10,802 nt of DNA from an uncultured Clostridia bacterium (GTDB lineage Bacteria > Bacillota > Clostridia > Oscillospirales > Acutalibacteraceae), in the NCBI GenBank assembly GCA_946626015.1, contig CAMOTT010000053.1, positions 1-10,802 on the forward strand. The letters are read 5' to 3'. How positions within the stretch are numbered: the first letter of the stretch is position 1; each line of letters starts with the position of its first letter. Made by a program: the position numbers and the translations under genes. The notes below the pieces were generated by a model. The model searched no databases. It saw only the letters and a list, made by a program, of their open reading frames with translations, and was not told the DNA's origin. Shown here piece by piece: positions 6,517 through 10,802 of the stretch.

Positions 6517-6523
6517 CTCCTCC
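6517..6523 (-). promoter_or_regulatory. pgi ribosome binding site deciding the start
   Basis: GGAGGAG on the minus strand (6523-6517) is seven bases before the ATG at 6509. It selects this start over an in-frame ATG 25 codons upstream. Confidence 0.85.
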
Positions 6524-6542
6524 AAGAGTAGATTGCCCATAT

Positions 6543-6571
6543 ATTGTAACCCAAAACGTTTATCTTTGCAA
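6543..6571 (-). promoter_or_regulatory. Candidate pgi promoter
   Basis: On the minus strand TTGCAA (6571-6566; 4 of 6 matches) and TACAAT (6548-6543; 5 of 6) are 17 bases apart, placing the transcript start near 6536 and giving a short leader before the ribosome binding site. This also argues against the longer pgi reading frame, which would start upstream of the promoter. Confidence 0.65.
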
Positions 6572-6664
6572 GCAAAAAGCCCATATTTATAAATAATTTT
6601 CAATTAACAATGGGAAACGGGCAGAAAATGCGGTTATCTTTGTAAAAAACCACAATAAAACGGC

Positions 6665-7816
6665 CTATGAACACAGGGCTGACAGCAGATTTTTGTAAAC
6701 CCCTCCAAAGGTCAGGCGCTCCACGGCGTCCGGGGCGGTGAGGGGGTATTCCTTAAGCAGCTTATCCCCGAGGTACAGCTGCACGTTGCCCAGATACTGC
6801 CCCTTTTCCACGGGAGCCTCCACGTCCACGGCGAGAGAGATCTTCTGCTCCAGCTTGGTTTCGGAGCCTTTGGGCACCAACGCCGGGGAAAGCTCCGGGA
6901 GCCGGGGCTTTATCTGCCGGGTCACGCCCCTGAGCACGTTCACCGGGGCGATGGCTTTTGGGTCGATCTTCGGGGTCAGGGTGGAATAATTGGCAAAGCC
7001 CCAGTTGAGTAGGGCCTTCGCCCCGTTAAACCTGTCGTTGCTGCTGCCGCACCCCATGACCACGGCGATCAGGTGGGTGCCGTCGCGCTGGGCCGTGGCG
7101 GAAAGACAGCAGCCGGCTTTGTCGGTGGTGCCGGTCTTGAGACCGGTGGCTCCCTTGTAAAAGCGGACGAGCTTGTTGGTGTTCACCAGTTGGGTGGCGC
7201 CGTTGCGCAGGGAGTCCATCCAGGTGGTGGTGTATTTCAGAATGCTTTTGTGCTTGAGCAGCTCCCGGGACATCAGGGCGATATCGTGGGCGGTGGTGAG
7301 GTGGGTGTCGGTCTCGTCGTCAAGGCCGGTGCAGTTGTCGAAATGCGTCCGGGTCATGCCCAGCTCCGCCGCCCGGTCGTTGAGCATTTTCACAAAGCCC
7401 TCGTCACTGCCTGCAAGGAACTCCCCAAGGGCGGTGCAGGCGTCGTTGGCGCTGTAAATTGCGGTGGCCTTGAGCAGCTCCTCCACGGTCATGGTCTCCC
7501 CCTCCTTGAGCCAGATCTGGGAGCCGCCCTTTGAGGCCGCGACGGGGCTTGCGGTGACCTTGTCGGTCAATTTTATCCTGCCGCCGTCCAGCGCCTCCCC
7601 GAACAGCAGCAGGGGCATGATCTTTGTCACCGAGGCCGGGTACAGCTGCTGATTCTCGTTTTCCGCCAGCAGGGTCTCGCCGGTGGAGGCGTCCATGAGC
7701 ACATAGGCCTTTGCCAGTACCTTCGGCCCTTCCTCCGCAAAGGCGGGAGCGGAGCAAAATGCCGCCGTTCCCAAACAAACCAGCGCCGAAAGTAAGATTT
7801 TCAAAAATTTTTTCAC
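6665..7816 (-). CDS. Secreted D-alanyl-D-alanine carboxypeptidase (DacF/PBP5 family, peptidase S11)
   Basis: The enzyme removes the terminal D-Ala from peptidoglycan pentapeptides outside the membrane. The 383-residue protein has a signal peptide (basic MKKFLK, hydrophobic stretch, likely cleavage after AFA at residue 27). The three active-site motifs are present: SVTK (Ser62, Lys65), SAN (122-124) and KTG (227-229). A C-terminal beta domain of PBP5 type covers about 285-383. The end, RLTFGGVYKNLLSAL, may be a short amphipathic membrane anchor. A GTG at 7825 opens the longest frame but overlaps the AAGGAG Shine-Dalgarno sequence; the GTG at 7816, eight bases after it, gives the classical signal peptide start and is preferred. 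The gene diverges from mtaB. The name dacF is likely but not certain among paralogues. Confidence 0.93.
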   Translation of the reverse strand: MKKFLKILLSALVCLGTAAFCSAPAFAEEGPKVLAKAYVLMDASTGETLLAENENQQLYPASVTKIMPLLLFGEALDGGRIKLTDKVTASPVAASKGGSQIWLKEGETMTVEELLKATAIYSANDACTALGEFLAGSDEGFVKMLNDRAAELGMTRTHFDNCTGLDDETDTHLTTAHDIALMSRELLKHKSILKYTTTWMDSLRNGATQLVNTNKLVRFYKGATGLKTGTTDKAGCCLSATAQRDGTHLIAVVMGCGSSNDRFNGAKALLNWGFANYSTLTPKIDPKAIAPVNVLRGVTRQIKPRLPELSPALVPKGSETKLEQKISLAVDVEAPVEKGQYLGNVQLYLGDKLLKEYPLTAPDAVERLTFGGVYKNLLSALCS

Positions 7817-7824
7817 AGTAACCA

Positions 7825-7830
7825 CTCCTT
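7825..7830 (-). promoter_or_regulatory. Ribosome binding site of the carboxypeptidase gene deciding a GTG start
   Basis: AAGGAG on the minus strand (7830-7825) is eight bases before the GTG at 7816 and overlaps the other in-frame GTG at 7825, which cannot be served by it. Confidence 0.7.
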
Positions 7831-7836
7831 CAAAAA

Positions 7837-7865
7837 ATTATATGAGCGGTTTTTGTTGTACATTC
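7837..7865 (-). promoter_or_regulatory. Candidate promoter of the carboxypeptidase gene
   Basis: A perfect TATAAT (7842-7837) lies close upstream of the ribosome binding site on the minus strand. At 17-base spacing the -35 position would be GAATGT (7865-7860), a poor match, so the promoter is supported mainly by its -10 box. It overlaps the -35 box of the divergent mtaB promoter. Confidence 0.45.
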
Positions 7866-7884
7866 CGTTGATTTCGTGTATAAT
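7856..7884 (+). promoter_or_regulatory. Candidate mtaB promoter
   Basis: TTGTAC (7856-7861; 3 of 6 matches) and a perfect TATAAT (7879-7884) are 17 bases apart, with a start expected near 7891, about 20 bases before the mtaB ATG. The -10 box is convincing, the -35 box weak. Confidence 0.5.
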
Positions 7885-7910
7885 TACCCGGACGAAAGGT
7901 TGATCGGATT

Positions 7911-9200
7911 ATGAGAATTGCGTTTTATACTTTGGGCTGCAAAGTAAATCAATACGAGACCGAGGCCATGGCGGAACGGGCGGAGCGGTGCGGCTACACC
8001 CTTGTCAGTCCCGACGAAAAAGCGGACGTCTACGTTGTAAACTCCTGCACCGTCACCGCGGAAAGTGACCGCAAGACAAGGCAGGCGGTGCGGAAGTTCA
8101 AGAGGGCAAATCCCGGGAGCGTCGTGGTGCTCACCGGCTGTGTGCCCCAGGCGTATCCGGAGATCGGGGAGGAGCTTATACAGGCGGATATCGTCATGGG
8201 CAACAGGAACAATTCCGCCCTTGAAGATCTGCTCGCAAAGTACGCACTCAGCGGCGAAAGACAGGTTGAAATAATTGCACATAAAACCGATGATGCCTTT
8301 ACCGGCGATACAGTCACCGGCGCGGGCGCAAGGACAAGGGTAAACATAAAGATCGAGGATGGCTGCAACAGATTTTGCTCCTATTGCGCCATTCCCTATT
8401 CTAGAGGACGGGTGCGTTCAAAGCCCCTTGACGTGCTTAAAAAAGAGCTTAAAGCAGTGAATGACGCGGGTTTTCTTGAGGTGGTGCTGGTGGGCATAAA
8501 CCTCTCCGCCTACGGCAGCGATACGGGCAAAAGCCTGTGCGACGCGGTGGAGCTCGCCGCCTCCTTCGGGAACATCAAACGGGTGCGTCTGGGCTCGCTG
8601 GAGCCGGATCACCTGACCCAGGAGGTTGTTGCAAGACTTTCACAAATCGAGAAGCTTTGCCCCCAGTTCCACATCTCCCTGCAAAGCGGCTGCGACAGCG
8701 TATTGAAACGCATGAACAGGCACTACACTGCGGCGGAGTACGCGGAGCTCTGCCGGAATTTGCGGGAGAGCTTCCCCGACGCGGCTCTGACCACGGACGT
8801 TATGGTGGGCTTCCCCGGGGAGAGGGAGGAGGACTTTGAAACCTCCCTTGAATTTGTCAAAAAGATCGGCTTTGAGAAGGTGCACGTTTTCGCCTATTCC
8901 CGGCGGAACGGCACCCCGGCGGCGAAGATGCCCGATCAGATCCCCAACGCCGAAAAAGAGAGCCGCAGCCGCCGGATGATAGCCGCCGCTCAGGAGATAA
9001 GAGAAAAATTTTTAGCCGCTCAGGTGGGCAAGACCGTCTCGGTGCTCATCGAGGAAAAAACCGAAGGGGGCGTTTGCCACGGATACACCCCCAACTATAC
9101 CCCGGTGAAGGTGCCGGGGTACAGGGGAGAGTTCAACCGGCTGGTTCAGGTCAGGATAATCGCCGCCGAAAAGGATTTCGCCATCGGCGAGGAGATATGA
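7911..9200 (+). CDS. mtaB: tRNA t6A37 methylthiotransferase MtaB
   Basis: MtaB is a radical-SAM enzyme that adds a methylthio group to t6A at position 37 of tRNAs, giving ms2t6A, which stabilises decoding of ANN codons. The 429-residue protein has the three methylthiotransferase parts. The N-terminal UPF0004 domain binds one [4Fe-4S] cluster through Cys10 (FYTLGCKVNQYE), Cys46 (NSCTVT) and Cys77 (TGCVPQ). The radical-SAM core binds the second cluster through Cys152, Cys156 and Cys159 (CNRFCSYC, CX3CX2C). A short TRAM-like C-terminal domain follows from about residue 365. The GCKVNQYE motif favours MtaB over MiaB or RimO. The ATG at 7911 is preceded by GAAAGG at a longish spacing of about 11 bases. 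It is the only plus-strand gene here, with its own promoter and a strong terminator. Confidence 0.95.
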   Translation: MRIAFYTLGCKVNQYETEAMAERAERCGYTLVSPDEKADVYVVNSCTVTAESDRKTRQAVRKFKRANPGSVVVLTGCVPQAYPEIGEELIQADIVMGNRNNSALEDLLAKYALSGERQVEIIAHKTDDAFTGDTVTGAGARTRVNIKIEDGCNRFCSYCAIPYSRGRVRSKPLDVLKKELKAVNDAGFLEVVLVGINLSAYGSDTGKSLCDAVELAASFGNIKRVRLGSLEPDHLTQEVVARLSQIEKLCPQFHISLQSGCDSVLKRMNRHYTAAEYAELCRNLRESFPDAALTTDVMVGFPGEREEDFETSLEFVKKIGFEKVHVFAYSRRNGTPAAKMPDQIPNAEKESRSRRMIAAAQEIREKFLAAQVGKTVSVLIEEKTEGGVCHGYTPNYTPVKVPGYRGEFNRLVQVRIIAAEKDFAIGEEI

Positions 9201-9220
9201 CGGTCAAAAGATGAAAAACG

Positions 9221-9252
9221 AGAGCCTTCTCCGCGGGGAGAGGGCTCTTTTT
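9221..9252. terminator. Strong bidirectional terminator between mtaB and the glycosyltransferase gene
   Basis: A 12-bp stem (9221-9232 with 9237-9248; one T-G wobble, all other pairs Watson-Crick) closes a GCGG tetraloop and continues into five T (9248-9252), a textbook rho-independent terminator for mtaB. On the opposite strand the same stem is followed by CG and then TTTTT (from 9214-9218), so it can also end the convergent glycosyltransferase transcript, whose stop is ten bases away. Confidence 0.93.
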
Positions 9253-9261
9253 CGTTGTGTA

Positions 9262-10341
9262 TCAAAGCTTTGAAACGATTTTTTTGATCAGCTTTTTTGC
9301 TCCGCTTTCCACGTCCGTCGTCTTTACCAGGGCGAGGATGTCCGCGTAGCGTTTTTCTTTTGCCGCCTCCCGGAAGCCGGGGCAGCCGGAGGAGTCCCCT
9401 CTGGGGTGGTTCACCGCCGTGACCACCTGTGGGATGTTGCAGATATATTCGATTTCCTTTAGCAGTTTTTCATCATCGTATCCGCCCAGCTTGTAGCAGT
9501 TGAGCAGGTGTTCATAGGCCTCGTTCTTGAGCTGGACGGCGGCATAGTACACAGCGTCCTGGGGCATGGGGTATTTTTTGATAAGCTCATGCTGGAGCTC
9601 ATGGATGGCAAGGCAATCGTCGAAGTAGTGGGGCATGAACCGGTTGGTGTTGCCCCCCAGACGGTAGCAATAGAGCTTGTCCTTAGCCCAGACCACAGTC
9701 TGGCACTCCGGCAGTATGCGGATGCTCACCGTCAGGTCGTCCGCGAAGAACTTCACCGTTGTGGGGAACTGAGCCGCCGCCTTGAGCAGCTCGCTTTTGT
9801 AGAGGGTGGCCCACAGGCTGGCGGGGAATTTTGTGATGCCGAAATAGGAGATATAAAGCTCGTCCAGCACCGCCTGATGGTCATAGACTTTGTATTGGTG
9901 CTCCTCCCTGTGGTCGGGGGTGGGTATTGGTATGCTGATCTTCGTGCCCACGCACCGCACCGCCTCGCACTTGACCATATCCGCATCGTTTTCCCGGGCG
10001 TATCTGTACATCTTTTCCAGCGCGCCGGGGCGCAGATAATCGTCCGCGTCCAGGGTCATTATGTAGCAATCGTCGTCGCACAGGGCAATGCCCTTTTGAC
10101 GGGTGGCAGTGGAGCCGCTGTTCTCTTGATGGAACACCCGGATGCGTCCGTCCTTTGCGGCAAAGCCGTCGCAGATCCTGCCGCTGGAGTCCTTTGAACC
10201 GTCGTCAACTAAAATGAGACGCCAGTCTTTGAATTTTTGACCAAGTACGGATCTTACACACTTTTTAATGGTGTTTTCCGCATTGTAGACGGGCACAACT
10301 ATGTTTATCGGCAGTCTGCCGCTTTTTTTTTGCCGGGACAT
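9262..10341 (-). CDS. Glycosyltransferase family 2 protein
   Basis: This is a GT-A fold glycosyltransferase that probably transfers a sugar from a nucleotide donor onto a cell-surface polysaccharide or similar acceptor; the exact substrates cannot be read from the sequence. The 359-residue protein begins with a basic stretch and then the family 2 core: NIVVPVYNAENTI (13-25), LVDDGSKDSSG (44-54), and TLDADDYLRPGAL (97-109) with the metal-binding DXD at Asp98-Asp100. No transmembrane segment is obvious, so it is likely cytoplasmic or peripheral. A Lys-rich end (GAKKLIKKIVSKL) may touch the membrane. The ATG at 10341 has GGGAGG seven bases upstream; an in-frame ATG at 10356 overlaps that site and is rejected. 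It has its own promoter and no glycan-cluster partner in the window. Confidence 0.92.
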   Translation of the reverse strand: MSRQKKSGRLPINIVVPVYNAENTIKKCVRSVLGQKFKDWRLILVDDGSKDSSGRICDGFAAKDGRIRVFHQENSGSTATRQKGIALCDDDCYIMTLDADDYLRPGALEKMYRYARENDADMVKCEAVRCVGTKISIPIPTPDHREEHQYKVYDHQAVLDELYISYFGITKFPASLWATLYKSELLKAAAQFPTTVKFFADDLTVSIRILPECQTVVWAKDKLYCYRLGGNTNRFMPHYFDDCLAIHELQHELIKKYPMPQDAVYYAAVQLKNEAYEHLLNCYKLGGYDDEKLLKEIEYICNIPQVVTAVNHPRGDSSGCPGFREAAKEKRYADILALVKTTDVESGAKKLIKKIVSKL

Positions 10342-10348
10342 ACAATAA

Positions 10349-10354
10349 CCTCCC
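10349..10354 (-). promoter_or_regulatory. Glycosyltransferase ribosome binding site deciding the start
   Basis: GGGAGG on the minus strand (10354-10349) sits seven bases before the ATG at 10341. It overlaps the alternative ATG at 10356-10354, which therefore is not the start. Confidence 0.8.
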
Positions 10355-10370
10355 ATAGGTTTATGGCTTT

Positions 10371-10399
10371 ATTATATCACAGAATTTTTAAGGTTACAA
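10371..10399 (-). promoter_or_regulatory. Glycosyltransferase promoter with extended -10
   Basis: On the minus strand TTGTAA (10399-10394; 4 of 6 matches) and a perfect TATAAT (10376-10371) are 17 bases apart, with TGA directly before the -10 box giving an extended -10 element. Transcription should start near 10364, leaving a leader of about 23 bases. It shows the gene is transcribed on its own. Confidence 0.75.
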
Positions 10400-10420
10400 C
10401 TTGCCCGGTGAAAAAATAGC

Positions 10421-10440
10421 TCTCTGGCGGTCGTGCCCGA
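10421..10440. repeat. Short direct repeat, left copy (GGCGGTCGTGCCCG)
   Basis: The 20 bases here match 10755-10774 at 18 positions, in the same orientation, 334 bases apart. The shared 14-base core is GGCGGTCGTGCCCG. The two copies bracket the other palindromes of this gene-free region. Confidence 0.75.
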
Positions 10441-10445
10441 TTAAT

Positions 10446-10602
10446 CAGGCTCCCTTGTGTAAAGGGAGCTGGGTGCCCGCAGGGTAGCCTGAGGGATTGT
10501 TTTTAACAAAAATGCTTTAAGCTACGATTTGTTTTTCGGCTTGACAATCCCTCCGTCACGGCTGACGCCGTGCCACCTCCCTTTACACAAGGGAGGCACT
10601 GG
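10446..10602. repeat. MITE-like element with long imperfect terminal inverted repeats
   Basis: Two arms of about 53 bases face each other across a spacer of about 43 bases. Both contain CTCCCTTGTGTAAAGGGAG (left 10450-10468, right as its complement 10577-10595) and both end inward with GAGGGATTGT (10491-10500, and its complement 10544-10553). Each arm itself folds: an 8-bp hairpin in each outer half, and in the right arm a second hairpin CACGGC/GCCGTG. There is no room for a transposase, and I see no clear target-site duplication. From memory, similar palindromes are abundant between genes of gut Clostridia, so a non-autonomous repeat family is likely. Confidence 0.8.
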
Positions 10603-10629
10603 TTTTGCTGGGTTTTAAATCACGCGCCG

Positions 10630-10656
10630 TAGGGAACACCGCCCCCGGTGTTCCTA
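10630..10656. repeat. Palindromic hairpin repeat, first copy
   Basis: GGAACACC (10633-10640) and GGTGTTCC (10647-10654) pair perfectly around the loop GCCCCC, and the outer TAG/CTA bases extend the stem with one bulged G. The hairpin at 10683-10704 is an inverted, diverged copy. Confidence 0.75.
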
Positions 10657-10682
10657 TGTAAAAAATCAGTACTCGCCCAAAA

Positions 10683-10704
10683 TGAACGCCGGGGGCGGCG
10701 TTCA
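10683..10704. repeat. Palindromic hairpin repeat, second copy (inverted)
   Basis: TGAACGCC (10683-10690) and GGCGTTCA (10697-10704) form a perfect 8-bp stem with loop GGGGGC, the complement of the loop in the first copy. Relative to that copy, two stem pairs differ on both sides so that pairing is kept. There is no T run, so it is not a terminator. Confidence 0.75.
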
Positions 10705-10722
10705 CTACAAGTACGTATTTAT

Positions 10723-10758
10723 CAGCTTCCCCTGTTGCAAAGGGAGACAAAACGTCTC
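10723..10758. repeat. Degraded repeat end plus small hairpin
   Basis: CTTCCCCTGTTGCAAAGGGAG (10726-10746 region) resembles the outer hairpin of the 10446-10602 element with several differences, suggesting a decayed or related copy. It runs into a perfect 5-bp hairpin, GAGAC (10744-10748) with GTCTC (10754-10758). Confidence 0.45.
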
Positions 10759-10774
10759 GGGCGGTCGTGCCCGG
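10755..10774. repeat. Short direct repeat, right copy (palindromic)
   Basis: This copy of the 10421-10440 repeat forms a perfect CGGGC/GCCCG hairpin (10758-10762 with 10769-10773). The left copy has one mismatch in this stem. Past it, to the window end at 10802, I see no gene or signal. Confidence 0.7.
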
Positions 10775-10802
10775 TCATACAAAGGGTGTGGGAAAAGTTC
10801 TA

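Noticed and set aside
6510..6584. 25-codon upstream extension of pgi
   Set aside because: It would start upstream of the pgi promoter and lacks a ribosome binding site, while the ATG at 6509 has an ideal one.
5934..6596. Open frame on the plus strand opposite pgi (220 codons)
   Set aside because: It lies antisense to a certain gene, has no domain, and crosses the pgi promoter.
6620..6664. Possible terminator after the carboxypeptidase gene
   Set aside because: There is a T6 run on the minus strand, but the preceding bases form only a very weak stem with wobble pairs, so no terminator is claimed.
10683..10704. Rho-independent terminator at the second hairpin of the repeat pair
   Set aside because: Neither strand has a T run directly after the stem, and no gene in the window ends nearby.
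10421..10774. CRISPR array in the repeat block
   Set aside because: The repeats are palindromic, of several kinds, and not regularly spaced by unique spacers; no cas gene is present.
10785..10800. DnaA-box-like sequence near the right end (minus strand TTTCCCACA)
   Set aside because: It differs from the TTATCCACA consensus at two positions, stands alone, and lies in a repeat region with no origin features.

Overview
The window looks like a housekeeping stretch of a Clostridia (Bacillota) chromosome, probably a gut Oscillospiraceae/Ruminococcaceae-type organism. This is inferred from strong AGGAGG-type ribosome binding sites, a DUF512 radical-SAM/PDZ protein next to der, a yceD-rpmF pair, a DacF-type carboxypeptidase, an MtaB-type methylthiotransferase, moderately high G+C judged by eye, and a terminal block of short palindromic repeats. 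No rRNA, tRNA, CRISPR array, transposase or phage gene was seen.

Layout. Positions 1-3760 (minus strand) hold a compact cluster transcribed DUF512 protein -> der -> ruvC -> ruvA. The der/ruvC junction is an ATGA overlap, and ruvA starts at a TTG four bases after the ruvC stop; ruvA runs off the left edge. Next come rpmF (3890-4072) and yceD (4110-4604), a minus-strand pair driven by a promoter with perfect TTGACA-N17-TATAAT elements. Then pgi (5172-6509) is followed by a small uncharacterised P-loop protein (4723-5139), with a promoter in front of pgi. A secreted D,D-carboxypeptidase (6665-7816, minus) and mtaB (7911-9200, plus) diverge from a 94-base intergenic region with back-to-back promoters. 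mtaB ends in a strong hairpin terminator shared with a convergent family 2 glycosyltransferase gene (9262-10341, minus), which has its own extended -10 promoter. The last ~400 bases carry no gene but a dense stack of palindromic repeats.

How the genes work together. The first cluster joins ribosome assembly (Der) with Holliday-junction processing (RuvC, RuvA) behind an uncharacterised radical-SAM protein. yceD-rpmF is a translation unit. pgi is central carbon metabolism. The carboxypeptidase trims peptidoglycan, MtaB modifies tRNA, and the glycosyltransferase probably builds a surface polysaccharide.

Four annotated starts (yceD, pgi, dacF-like, glycosyltransferase) are set downstream of the longest possible ORF because a well-placed Shine-Dalgarno sequence decides them. 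No clearly new multi-gene system is visible. The best leads are the repeat block at 10421-10774, a possible promoter buried in the DUF512 gene in front of der-ruvC-ruvA, the unknown P-loop protein behind pgi, and inverted repeats around the yceD promoter.
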